Assembly (NCBI RefSeq): GCF_026965535.1
Contig: NZ_CP114039.1
Coordinates: 5,022,001 to 5,086,000 of the forward strand
From: Corallococcus sp. NCRR
GTDB lineage: Bacteria > Myxococcota > Myxococcia > Myxococcales > Myxococcaceae
Direction of reading: 5' to 3'
Length of the DNA stretch: 64,000 nt
Under the pieces are notes generated by a model. It made no database searches. It was not told where the DNA came from and saw only the letters and a list, made by a program, of their open reading frames with translations. A program made the position numbers and the translations under genes. Every line of letters begins with the position of its first letter. The stretch's first letter is position 1. Below are positions 1 to 9,160 of this stretch, piece by piece.

Positions 1-470
1 CCCAGCCGCTGTTCGGCGCGCGCTTCATCCTGGAGGTCGCGGACCGCTTCCCTGGCGCGAAGGAGGACAGCCCGGTGTGCCTCACCGACCTGGTCCTCTA
101 CTCGGGCGGAAAGCCCCTCAACGGCCCCGCGCTCGCCACCCGGTACAAGTACGACGCGCGCGTGGCCCCGCTCGTGGGCACCTGGTTCGGCGGCCATGAG
201 GGCGCGCCGGAGCGCTTCCTGTCCTTCTTCGTGGACGGCACCTGGCGCTTCTCGCTGGAGCCCCTGGAGACGCCCGAGCCCACCACCGTCGTCAGCGGCA
301 CCTACACGGTGTCCGGCAACAAGGTGACGTTGGACATCCCGAAGAAGGGCAAGGTGACGGCCCGCTTCGAGCGGACCCCCGCCGGCGAGGGGCCGAAGTC
401 GGCCGCGGCGCTGTCGCTGGACGGGTCGCTCCCCGAGGAGTGGGGGAGCACCTTCCGCGGCCAGCCGTGA
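1..470 (+). CDS. 3' end of a glycan-binding plus lipocalin-like protein (partial)
   Basis: The frame is open from the first bases (first full codon at 3) to a TGA at 468-470, so the gene starts upstream of the window; about 155 residues are visible. The first 45 residues (VCLTDLVLYSGGKPLNG) resemble the discoidin-like NADase-type glycan-binding domain common in myxobacterial proteins. The remainder (PLVGTWFGG, then FLSFFVDGTWRFS and TYTVSGNKVTLDI) looks like a lipocalin-type beta barrel. A role in binding polysaccharide or a small ligand at the surface is inferred from these folds only. A GTG at 75 is internal and not the true start. Confidence 0.7.
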   Translation, partial: QPLFGARFILEVADRFPGAKEDSPVCLTDLVLYSGGKPLNGPALATRYKYDARVAPLVGTWFGGHEGAPERFLSFFVDGTWRFSLEPLETPEPTTVVSGTYTVSGNKVTLDIPKKGKVTARFERTPAGEGPKSAAALSLDGSLPEEWGSTFRGQP

Positions 471-476
471 GGACCT

Positions 477-506
477 CCGGGCGCCTGGGAGACCCGGGCG
501 CCTGGG
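477..506. repeat. Short direct repeat after the first gene
   Basis: The 13-mer CCGGGCGCCTGGG occurs at 477-489 and 494-506, a 17-base period, in the gap between two convergent genes. Each copy contains the palindrome GGGCGCC. It may be a decayed terminator region; no U-run follows. Confidence 0.4.
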
Positions 507-528
507 GAGCTTGAGGGCTGGGGCCCGC

Positions 529-930
529 CTAGATGGCGGCCTTGGCCTTCCGCTTCGCGTCGAAGTTGCGGAAGAAGGAGATGATCTCCTGCTCGGCGGC
601 CTTCGCGTCCGTGGCGTCCGCGAACTCAGACTCCAGGAAGATGCCGCCGCACGACTCACAGGTGTCGTAGTGCAGGGGGTGATTCCGGTCCCCGCCGTCG
701 ATGCGCACGAAGTCCACCTGGCAGTCGGGGCACTGCCCTGTCAGGGCCTCCCCGTCGACCTTTCCCCCCAACTGCTCCAGACCGGGAAGGTTGTTGTGGA
801 GGAGGATGCGGCGCAGGTCCGAGACGTCGATCCACAGACCTCCGCACTCTCCACACTTCCGCAACGTCTCGTCGTGATCTCCTTCGAGATCAGTCATTTC
901 GACGTCGGCGTTGCAACCGGGGCAATTCAT
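529..930 (-). CDS. zf-TFIIB-type zinc-ribbon protein
   Basis: A 133-residue protein with two copies of the zf-TFIIB-like zinc ribbon. The first is CPGC at residues 3-6 with CGECGGLW about 20 residues later; the second is CPDC with CESCGGIF. Each motif is typically followed by an acidic or hydrophobic stretch, as here (IDVS, LESE). The ATG at 930 was chosen because the first zinc knuckle begins at residue 3 and AGGAGA lies about 11 bases upstream; the longer open frame upstream has no domain. The C-terminus is basic (FRNFDAKRKAKAA). The function is unknown; proteins of this family are presumed metal-binding and cytoplasmic. It is transcribed alone, downstream of and in the same direction as murA. 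Confidence 0.85.
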   Translation of the reverse strand: MNCPGCNADVEMTDLEGDHDETLRKCGECGGLWIDVSDLRRILLHNNLPGLEQLGGKVDGEALTGQCPDCQVDFVRIDGGDRNHPLHYDTCESCGGIFLESEFADATDAKAAEQEIISFFRNFDAKRKAKAAI

Positions 931-1066
931 GGGGCGGCTCGTTCTCCTGAAAGGGGGAACCCGCGGGGCTCCCCGGTGAATGGAGAATGATAGGTCGGGC
1001 AAAAATTGGGATGCAACCCGTGCCGCCGCTTCTGTTGGCAAGGTGCCGTCGACCGGCCCCTGGGGC

Positions 1067-2338
<1,272 letters not shown>

Positions 2339-2389
2339 GTCTTTTACGTGCCTTTGCGTGCGGCTGCCGGGCCGCGCGTTCCGTGGCCG

Positions 2390-3253
2390 TCAGGCCGCGG
2401 GCTGTGTCCCGAACGCCATGCGTTCACGCCGCTCCAGGTCCTTCTCCACGCGCGCGTCCGAGTACCCCGCGGCCCGCAGGAGCTCCAGGACGGCGCTGCC
2501 CTGGGTCTCACCCATCTCCAATGCAAGCAATCCGCCAGGCTCCAGCACCCGGCGGGCGCCCTGAATCACCCGCCGCAGCGCCACCAGCCCATCCGGTCCG
2601 CCGTCCAGCGCCAGCCGGGGCTCGCGCCGCACCTCGGGGGACAGCCCGGCGATGTCGCCGGAGTCGATGTACGGCGGGTTGGACACCACCACCCGGAACG
2701 TCGCGTCCGGGGGCAGGGGAGCGAACAGGTCTCCCTCCAGCACGCTCACGCGCTCGGCGACGTTCAGGGCCTGCGCGTTCTCCCGCGCCAGCGCGCACGC
2801 GTCCTTCGACAGGTCCGTGGCCAGCACCGTCGCCTGGGGCCGCTCCGCCGCCACGCTGATGGCGATGCAGCCGGAGCCCGTGCACACGTCCAGCACGCGG
2901 CTGGGCGCGTCCCTGGGCACCGCGTGCAGCACCGCCTCCACCAGCAGCTCCGTCTCCGGCCGGGGGATGAGCACGCGCGCGTCCACCTTGAACGGGCGGT
3001 TGTAGAACTCCTTCGTGCCCGTCAGGTAGTTCGTGGGCTCGCCCGCGAGCCTGCGCTCGATGAGCGCCTTGAAGGCCGCGAGCTCGTCCTTCGACAGGGG
3101 CCGGTCCAGGTCCACGTACAGGCGCACCCGGCCCGTCTTGAGCACGTACGCCAGGAGGATTTCCGCCGTGAGCCGGGGCGCGTCCACTCCGCGCTTCTCG
3201 AAGTGGCCCGTCGTCCAGGTGAGGATCCGGCGGATGGTCCAGACGTCGCTCAT
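2390..3253 (-). CDS. prmC: Release factor glutamine N5-methyltransferase
   Basis: PrmC methylates the glutamine of the GGQ motif in peptide-chain release factors, using S-adenosylmethionine. The protein has 287 residues: an N-terminal helical domain (about 1-90) that binds the release factor, a Rossmann SAM-binding motif ([13 protein letters not shown], about 121-133) and the catalytic NPPY at 192-195. The ATG at 3253 overlaps the TGA of prfA as ATGA, so it is translationally coupled to its substrate gene. The reading frame extends far upstream of this ATG only as an antisense-like shadow inside prfA. Confidence 0.96.
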   Translation of the reverse strand: MSDVWTIRRILTWTTGHFEKRGVDAPRLTAEILLAYVLKTGRVRLYVDLDRPLSKDELAAFKALIERRLAGEPTNYLTGTKEFYNRPFKVDARVLIPRPETELLVEAVLHAVPRDAPSRVLDVCTGSGCIAISVAAERPQATVLATDLSKDACALARENAQALNVAERVSVLEGDLFAPLPPDATFRVVVSNPPYIDSGDIAGLSPEVRREPRLALDGGPDGLVALRRVIQGARRVLEPGGLLALEMGETQGSAVLELLRAAGYSDARVEKDLERRERMAFGTQPAA

Positions 3254-4341
3254 GACTCGCTGGGGGGCCGCCCGCCGCCCGTCTGCGCCTTGAGGGCCTC
3301 CGCCTGGTAGTGCGTGCGGCAGGCGGTGATCACTTCGTCCACGTTGCCCACCATGATGGCCGGCAGGTTGTGCACGGTGAGGCCGATGCGGTGGTCGGTG
3401 AGCCGGTCCTGCGGGAAGTTGTACGTGCGGATCTTCTCGCTGCGGTCGCCGGTGCCCACCTGGCCGCGGCGCATGGAGTCGCGCTCGTTGCGGATGCGCT
3501 CCTGCTCGATCTCGTAGAGCTTCGCGCGCAGCATGCGCATGGCCATGGCGCGGTTCTTCCCCTGGCTCTTCTCCTGCTGGCACTTCACCACGATGCCGGA
3601 CGGCTTGTGGATGAGGCGCACCGCGGAGTCCGTGGTGTTGACGCTCTGGCCGCCGGAGCCCGTGGAGCGCATCACCTGCATCTCGATGTCCGCCGGGTTC
3701 ACCTGCACGTCCACGTCCTCCGCCTCCGGCATCACCGACACGGTGATGGTGGAGGTGTGGATGCGCCCTTGGGTCTCCGTGGCCGGCACGCGCTGGACCC
3801 GGTGGACGCCGGACTCGTACTTCAGGTTGCTGAACACCGCGTCGCCGGACAGCGTCACCGTGGCGTCCTTCACGCCGCCGGCGTTGCCCGCGCTCATGTC
3901 CAGGATGTCCGCCTTCCAGCCCCGGCGGTCCGCGTAGCGCAGGTACATCTGCATGACCTCTTCGGCGAAGAGAGCCGCCTCGTCGCCGCCCGCGCCCGCG
4001 CGGATCTCCAGGATGACGTTCTTCTCGTCATTGGGGTCCTTGGGCAGCAGGAGGATCTTCAGCGAGGCCTCCAGCTCGTCGCGCTGCGCCTTCAGGCCGG
4101 GCAGGGCCTCCTTGGCGTAGGCCTTCTCGTCGGGATCGGCGCTGGAAAGCCAGGCCTCCACCTCGTCCAGGTCCGCCAGCACCTTGCGGTAGGCGCGGAA
4201 GGTCTCGACGAGCTTCTCCAGCCCGGCGCGCTCCTTGGACACCTTCTGGAGCTTCGCCGTATCGGCGAGGATATCGGGGTTCGACAGGTCGGCCGTGAGC
4301 CGCTCGAAACGGCGCTCGACCTCTTCCAGTTTGTCAATCAT
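3250..4341 (-). CDS. prfA: Peptide chain release factor 1
   Basis: RF1 recognises UAA and UAG and triggers hydrolysis of peptidyl-tRNA. The 363 residues include the RF1-type tripeptide anticodon PAT at 186-188 (within [11 protein letters not shown]) and the catalytic GGQ at 230-232 ([15 protein letters not shown]). The PxT tripeptide separates RF1 from RF2, which carries SPF. The start was set at the ATG at 4341 ([12 protein letters not shown]), which matches family N-termini; 15 upstream in-frame codons are unlike the family. It heads the prfA-prmC-murA operon and is divergent from the 39-residue gene at 4497. Confidence 0.97.
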   Translation of the reverse strand: MIDKLEEVERRFERLTADLSNPDILADTAKLQKVSKERAGLEKLVETFRAYRKVLADLDEVEAWLSSADPDEKAYAKEALPGLKAQRDELEASLKILLLPKDPNDEKNVILEIRAGAGGDEAALFAEEVMQMYLRYADRRGWKADILDMSAGNAGGVKDATVTLSGDAVFSNLKYESGVHRVQRVPATETQGRIHTSTITVSVMPEAEDVDVQVNPADIEMQVMRSTGSGGQSVNTTDSAVRLIHKPSGIVVKCQQEKSQGKNRAMAMRMLRAKLYEIEQERIRNERDSMRRGQVGTGDRSEKIRTYNFPQDRLTDHRIGLTVHNLPAIMVGNVDEVITACRTHYQAEALKAQTGGGRPPSES

Positions 4342-4351
4342 GCGTGGTTCC

Positions 4352-4380
4352 CGGGGCGTCTTGCCCCGTTGGGCGCCCCG
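4352..4380 (-). promoter_or_regulatory. Mutually exclusive hairpins in the prfA leader
   Basis: Just upstream of the prfA start, CGGGGCG (4352-4358) can pair with CGCCCCG (4374-4380). The GGGGC inside the first arm (4353-4357) can instead pair with GCCCC at 4363-4367. The two structures cannot form together. A leader-control role is inference; the stems could also be chance in GC-rich DNA. Confidence 0.3.
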
Positions 4381-4496
4381 TGGCAAGGGCCGAGGGCGTC
4401 AAGGAAAACCTTGGCCGTATGGGCAGCGGCATGTAAGAACGGCCCCCGTCGCCGCCCGGTGCGGCTTGAATCACGCTCAACACGGAGTCCTTCCAC

Positions 4497-4616
4497 ATGG
4501 CCGCACAGAAGGGGAATCGTTCCAAGAAGAAGCTGAAGAACCGCGCCAAGACCCGGAAGGCGCAGCTGAAGCGCCGCCGCACGCGCTTCAAGCGCGGCCA
4601 GCGCAACAACAAGTAG
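4497..4616 (+). CDS. 39-residue Lys/Arg-rich protein
   Basis: A short frame from ATG 4497 to TAG 4616 encodes a protein that starts MAAQKGNRSKKKLKNRAKT and ends GQRNNK. About half of its residues are Lys or Arg, and there is almost no hydrophobic core. GGAG lies 8 bases before the ATG. It does not match ribosomal proteins bL34, bL36 or bTHX as I know them. The composition suggests RNA or DNA binding, perhaps at the ribosome; the next gene on the opposite side is prfA, which fits a translation context but proves nothing. A weak promoter-like pair, TTGGCC-N17-TAAGAA, lies upstream. Confidence 0.6.
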   Translation: MAAQKGNRSKKKLKNRAKTRKAQLKRRRTRFKRGQRNNK

Positions 4617-4625
4617 TCCTGGCAG

Positions 4626-5873
4626 CTACTGCCCCCCTCTCACACTGGAGGAGGGGGGCGGCTGGCTCCCTGCTCCCTCTGCCTCCAACGCCGGGAGCAT
4701 CCGCTCCAGCCCCAGCGACCCCTGCGACGCGGTGCGCAGCAGCGTCATCACCCCATCGGCCTCGGCACCCGTGACGGGCACCGGCTGGACGGGGAACTCG
4801 GGGTAGCGGTCGGTCCTGAGGGGCAGCACGTCACTGGACACATAACCCGTGGAGTCGAAGCGCGCCCGCCACAGGACGCTGCGCTTGTCCCGGGGGTTCC
4901 AGTTCCCGCCGAACACGAAGTTGCCCAGCGAGTAGAGCACCGGCCTGCCCTGGTACAGCTCCATGGACTGGAGCACGTGCGGGTGGCTGCCCAGCACCCC
5001 CGCCGCCCCCGCGTCGATGGCCGCGTGCGCCAGGCGCACCTGGTACGGCTCCGGCGTGGTGTTGCCCTCGATGCCCCAGTGGAAGAAGGGGAGCACCAGG
5101 TCCGCCTGGGCCTTCGCCTGGGCGATGTCCTCGCGCAGCATCCGCTCCATCTCCTCCACGTCGGAGAAGTGCCCGGCCACGCCCGGCGTGGTGTCCGTGG
5201 CGTAGACCTCCCGGGGCTCGATGTTGCGCGTGCCCAGGAAGAAGTAGCCCAGGAACGCGACCTTCAGGCCTCCCACGGTGAGGATGGCGGGACGGCGCGC
5301 CTCCGCCAGGGTGCGGCCGGCGCCGAAGTAAGGGATGCGCGCGGCCTCCAGGGCGGTGAGGGTGTCCAGCAGCCCCTGCGCGCCGTAGTCCATCATGTGG
5401 TTGTTGGCCAGGCTCACCACGCCCACGCGGCCCGCGGTGAGCACGTTCACCAGCTCCGGCCGCGCGCGGAAGTTGAAGTTCTTGGGCAGCTTCACCGTGC
5501 TGTCCGTGTACGGGCACTCCAGGTTCACGACGAACAAGTCGCCGGAGTCCACGATGGGCATCACCTCGCGGAAGCCGTACGCGAACATCTCCTCGCGCGT
5601 CCTCCCCTTGGCCACCTGATCATCGAAGTACTCCTCGTAGTGGTAGCCCACCGTCACGTCGCCGCCCACCACCAGCGTCACCGGGCGGGCGGGGGCTGGA
5701 GGGGCCGGCTGCCGAGCGGGATGTCCGGTTTCGGACCCGGCCGGCGCGGCCTCTGGAGGCGGGGCTTCCGTGGCGGCGACAGGCTCCAGCCCCGGGGGAG
5801 GGGAGGCGGGCGTCACGGGGCGGGGATGGCAGGCGGAAAGCGACAGCAGGAGCAGCAGGGCGGCGTGGCGCAT
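4626..5873 (-). CDS. CapA-family metallophosphatase-like lipoprotein
   Basis: The 415-residue protein begins with a lipoprotein signal (MRHAALLLLLSLSACHP, lipobox LSAC), then a Pro/Ala-rich linker to about residue 65, then a PGA_cap/CapA domain. Family motifs visible are LVVGGDVTVGYHYE, ANNHMMDYGAQGLLDTL, PFFHWGIEGN and GSHPHVLQSMELY; the His and Asn residues are expected metal ligands of the calcineurin-like fold. CapA is named from poly-gamma-glutamate capsule synthesis, but lone CapA proteins have unclear substrates. ATG 5873 is preferred to a TTG two codons upstream. The gene is divergent from the TPR gene at 5935, with 61 bases between the starts. Confidence 0.85.
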   Translation of the reverse strand: MRHAALLLLLSLSACHPRPVTPASPPPGLEPVAATEAPPPEAAPAGSETGHPARQPAPPAPARPVTLVVGGDVTVGYHYEEYFDDQVAKGRTREEMFAYGFREVMPIVDSGDLFVVNLECPYTDSTVKLPKNFNFRARPELVNVLTAGRVGVVSLANNHMMDYGAQGLLDTLTALEAARIPYFGAGRTLAEARRPAILTVGGLKVAFLGYFFLGTRNIEPREVYATDTTPGVAGHFSDVEEMERMLREDIAQAKAQADLVLPFFHWGIEGNTTPEPYQVRLAHAAIDAGAAGVLGSHPHVLQSMELYQGRPVLYSLGNFVFGGNWNPRDKRSVLWRARFDSTGYVSSDVLPLRTDRYPEFPVQPVPVTGAEADGVMTLLRTASQGSLGLERMLPALEAEGAGSQPPPSSSVRGGQ

Positions 5874-5934
5874 GGGCAAGGGGAAACTCTACCTTGCACG
5901 GGGAAACGCGCGACGCGTAGATTGCCGCGCGCCC

Positions 5935-6750
5935 ATGGCCCGGGAAAAGGACAACATCGCTCTGTCCGATGAGCACAACACCCGCGGCATCGAGCTGGCG
6001 GACCGGGGCTGGCTGGACGAGGCCATCAAGGAGTTCAAGAAGGCCATCGACCTGGACCCCACGTCGGCGCACGCGCACGACAACCTGGCCACGGTCTACG
6101 CGGAGAAGAAGCAGTTCCGCGAGGCGCTGGGCGAGTACCTCACCGCGCTCAAGCTGGAGCCGGAGAGCGCCACCGCGCACTACAACCTGGCCTGCTTCCT
6201 CTCCACCCACGCCAGCGAGATGGCCGTGGAGGAGTACAAGGAAGCCATCGAGCTGGACCCGGAGTACCCGGACGCCCACCTGAACCTGGGGCTCACCTAC
6301 GCGGACCAGGGCCGGGTGGAAGAGGCGATGCGGGAGCTCCAGTCCGCCATCGAACTGGACCCGCAGGACGCCTTCCCCCGGCACGAGCTGGCGGCGCTGA
6401 TGATGGATGAAGGGGACTACCGCTCCTCCATCACCCAGCTGAAGGAAGTGGTGCGGCTGGAGCCGGACAACTTCGAGGCGCAGCTGGACCTGGGCATCTG
6501 CTACGCCCAGAAGGGCTTCTACGCGGAAGCGGAGCGCGCCTACGAGCGCGCCCGGGCGCTCAACGCGGAAGACCTCCTGCTCAACTACAACCTGGCGGCG
6601 CTGTACGCGCTGTGGGGCCGTCCGAAGGACGCCGTCCAGTACCTGCAGAAGGCGCTGGCGGCGGACCGGCAGAAGGTCCTGGGGTGGCTGTCCGCGGACC
6701 CCATGTTCGACGTGCTCAAGGGCGATCCGGACTTCGAAGCCCTCTTCTGA
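5935..6750 (+). CDS. Cytoplasmic TPR-repeat protein
   Basis: The 271 residues are almost entirely tetratricopeptide repeats, for example NTRGIELADRGWLDEAIKEF, then HDNLATVYAEKKQFREALGEY and NLGLTYADQGRVEEAMREL, giving about seven units. No signal peptide is visible, so it is probably a cytoplasmic scaffold. ATG 5935 precedes the first repeat; the frame is open further upstream but reads antisense to the CapA gene. The last residues (KGDPDFEALF) are the usual short tail seen after terminal TPRs. The gene at 6763 starts 12 bases after its stop and is probably cotranscribed. Its partner is unknown. Confidence 0.9.
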   Translation: MAREKDNIALSDEHNTRGIELADRGWLDEAIKEFKKAIDLDPTSAHAHDNLATVYAEKKQFREALGEYLTALKLEPESATAHYNLACFLSTHASEMAVEEYKEAIELDPEYPDAHLNLGLTYADQGRVEEAMRELQSAIELDPQDAFPRHELAALMMDEGDYRSSITQLKEVVRLEPDNFEAQLDLGICYAQKGFYAEAERAYERARALNAEDLLLNYNLAALYALWGRPKDAVQYLQKALAADRQKVLGWLSADPMFDVLKGDPDFEALF

Positions 6751-6762
6751 GGGAATCACACA

Positions 6763-8139
6763 ATGGAATGGGTTTTCCTGGGGCTGGCGCTGCTGCTGGT
6801 CGTCGCGAACGGCTTCTTCGTGGCGACGGAGTTCGCCATCGTGAAGATCCGCGCCACGCGCCTTCAGTCCCTGGTGGACGAGGGCACGCCCGGCGCGGCC
6901 ACGGCCCTGAAGATGGTGAGCGAGCTGGACGCGTACCTGTCCGCCACGCAGTTCGGCATCACGCTCGCGTCGCTGGGCCTGGGCTGGCTGGGTGAGCCCG
7001 CGTTCGAACACCTCCTGCACCCGGTGGTGGACAAGGTGCTGCCGGAGGCGCTGGCGGCGAAGTACGGCTCCACGGCGGCGGGCATCATCGGCTTCAGCAT
7101 CATCACGTTCCTGCACATCGTGATGGGGGAGCTGGCGCCCAAGAGCGTCGCCATCCAGCGCGCGGAGCAGACGACGCTCGCGGTGGCGCTGCCCATGCGC
7201 GCGTTCTACTTCCTCTTCTACCCGGCCATCCGGCTGCTCAACTGGCTGGCGGGGCTGGTGCTCAAGGCCTTCGGCCTGCACTCCGCCAGCGAGTCGCACG
7301 AGGCCACCAACGAGGACGAGCTGCGCGTCATCCTGCACAGCTCCGCGCAGGCCGGCGCCATCACCACGGCGCGGGCGGAGCTGTTGGAGCGCGCGCTGGA
7401 GATGGCGCAGAAGACGGCGCGCCAGGTGATGGTCCCGCGCAACCAGATGCGCTACCTGGACGTGGAGGAGGCGCTGGACAGGAACGTCATCGACGCGCGC
7501 GCGTCCGGGCACACGTGGCTGCCGGTGTGCCGGGGCAACCTCGACGAGGTCGAGGGCGTGGTGAACGTGAAGGACCTGTTCTTCCTCCTGTCGCGCGGCG
7601 AATTGCGCAGCCTGTCGCAGGTGCAGCGCCCGGTGCTCTTCATCCCGGAGAACGCGACGCTGGAGCAGCTCCTGACGGAGTTCCGCCGCCGGCGCCGGCA
7701 GATCGCCATGGTGGTGGACGAGCACGGCGGCACGTCCGGGCTGGTCACCATCGCGGACGTGGTGGCGGAGGTGGTGGGCGATGTGGCGGAGCTGGGCCGG
7801 CGCGTGGAGGAGGTGCGGGCGCTGCCCGGAGGCCGCTTCGAGCTGCCCGGCACCGCGCAGCTGGACGACCTGGAGGCCCAGCTGGACGTCACCTTCGATT
7901 TGAGCGACGACGAGAAGGGCGAGGTGACCACCATCGCCGGCTACCTGATGACGAAGCTGGGCCGGGTGCCGGAGAAGGGCGACAGCCTCAAGCTCGACAT
8001 GTGGCGCATCCTCGTGGAGGAGGTGGACGGCCCCCGCGTGGTGCGCGTCACGGTGGAGCCGCAGTCGCGCCCCACGGCGCTGCCCAAGGACGGCAGCCGC
8101 GCCACGGAGCCGCCCGCGTCCTCTGGCGAGACGGGGTGA
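6763..8139 (+). CDS. CNNM/CorC-HlyC family integral membrane transporter
   Basis: A 458-residue hemolysin-family protein with the usual three domains. An N-terminal DUF21/CNNM membrane domain (about 1-195) starts with a hydrophobic segment and contains ATEFAIVKIRATRL and FLHIVMGELAPKS. A CBS pair follows (about 205-335; QVMVPRNQMRYLD, MVVDEHGGTSGLVTIADVVAEVVGD), then a C-terminal CorC/HlyC transporter-associated domain (about 350-430; GRFELPGTAQLDDL, TIAGYLMTKLGRVPEKGD). Relatives are linked to Mg2+/Co2+ efflux or regulation; haemolysis is mostly a historical label. It follows the TPR gene closely and ends 4 bases before a convergent gene. Confidence 0.92.
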   Translation: MEWVFLGLALLLVVANGFFVATEFAIVKIRATRLQSLVDEGTPGAATALKMVSELDAYLSATQFGITLASLGLGWLGEPAFEHLLHPVVDKVLPEALAAKYGSTAAGIIGFSIITFLHIVMGELAPKSVAIQRAEQTTLAVALPMRAFYFLFYPAIRLLNWLAGLVLKAFGLHSASESHEATNEDELRVILHSSAQAGAITTARAELLERALEMAQKTARQVMVPRNQMRYLDVEEALDRNVIDARASGHTWLPVCRGNLDEVEGVVNVKDLFFLLSRGELRSLSQVQRPVLFIPENATLEQLLTEFRRRRRQIAMVVDEHGGTSGLVTIADVVAEVVGDVAELGRRVEEVRALPGGRFELPGTAQLDDLEAQLDVTFDLSDDEKGEVTTIAGYLMTKLGRVPEKGDSLKLDMWRILVEEVDGPRVVRVTVEPQSRPTALPKDGSRATEPPASSGETG

Positions 8140-8143
8140 AGCC

Positions 8144-8911
8144 CTAGCTCTTGGTGGGCTTCACAGCCTTCTTCTTCGCGCCGCCCTGGATGGCCGCCGG
8201 CTTCACCTTGCCGTTGGGCCGGTCCACCTTGAGCAGCTCCAGGTTCGTCTCCCCGTCCGTGGTCAGCTTCAGGATGCCCACGTCCGGGGCGAACCACATG
8301 AAGCTCTCCATGGAGCGGCCCTCCGCGCCGGGGCGGCTGGCGCGGGCCGTGGTGATGTTCTTGATCTTCAGCGCCTTGAAGGTGCCCGCCGCGACGGTGA
8401 TCTCCTCCTCGCCCACCACCGTGGCCTCCTTGTCGAAGGTCGTGGCGATGGTGGGGCGCAGGCCGCCCTTCCTGGCCGGCGGCTGGAGCTTCACGGACAG
8501 GCTGTTCTTCCAGGTGCCCCCGAGGACCATCACGGACGGCGCCGGCACGGCCGCGCCCTCCGCGTTGACCACCTGCACGTCCATGCCGGACGCGGACAAG
8601 AGCGTGCCCTCCAGGCCGCCCAGGCCCGTGCGCACGCCGTTGGCGTCACAGGTGAGGTCCGTCTGGCCGCTGCGCCCCTTGAGGCTCACCGCCAGCGTGG
8701 CCTTCACCGTCCCGTCCGCGTTGGGCGCGACGTCCTTCGTCGCCAGCACCAGCTCCGACGAGCGGCCCGCCCGGTAGGTCAGCGACAGGCCTTCCTCCAT
8801 GGGGAACCAGGGGTTCGGACAGGGGGCCGGCGCCGCCGCCACCACCATGTCAGACCGGGGTGCTACCTGGGACGTCGGGGCCGCACCGACGAGGAGCGAC
8901 ATGGCAACCAA
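8144..8911 (-). CDS. Secreted protein resembling TapB/DUF3108 domains
   Basis: The mature part has repeated beta-strand patterns and the segment MWFAPDVGILKLTTDGE, characteristic of TapB/DUF3108-like periplasmic proteins; PMEEGLSLTYRAG near the N-terminus fits the same family. The tail is Lys-rich. The start is uncertain. TTG at 8911 gives a signal peptide without a positive charge (MVAMSLLVGAAPTS). A GGAGG at 8932-8936 lies 20 bases upstream of that TTG but only 6 bases before an in-frame ACG (8921-8923), which would give a better leader (xFQPLVAMSLLVGAA). It is convergent with the CorC-type gene. The function is unknown. Confidence 0.7.
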   Translation of the reverse strand: MVAMSLLVGAAPTSQVAPRSDMVVAAAPAPCPNPWFPMEEGLSLTYRAGRSSELVLATKDVAPNADGTVKATLAVSLKGRSGQTDLTCDANGVRTGLGGLEGTLLSASGMDVQVVNAEGAAVPAPSVMVLGGTWKNSLSVKLQPPARKGGLRPTIATTFDKEATVVGEEEITVAAGTFKALKIKNITTARASRPGAEGRSMESFMWFAPDVGILKLTTDGETNLELLKVDRPNGKVKPAAIQGGAKKKAVKPTKS

Positions 8912-9160
8912 GGGCTGAAACGTAGGACGCCTCCAGAAAGATCAACAGGAAGGTAGGGTGGGCCGGCTGCTTTGCAAGGGTGCCGCAAGCTCGCTCACCT
9001 ACCGGCCTGTAGCACTGGACATAGGGTCATGCGTGGCATGGTCACGCTTGATCCGCGGTGGGGTGCGTTGGTACTCCTGCCGAACGCTGCGGAGCCGATT
9101 TTCCGGCCTCGCGCGCGTTTTCACCCCGTCTTGCGACGGCCTGTAGGGAGAACCGCTGGC

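Noticed and set aside
6763-8139. Haemolysin toxin
   Set aside because: The hemolysin label of this family is historical; the domains (CNNM, CBS pair, CorC/HlyC) indicate an ion-transport-related membrane protein.
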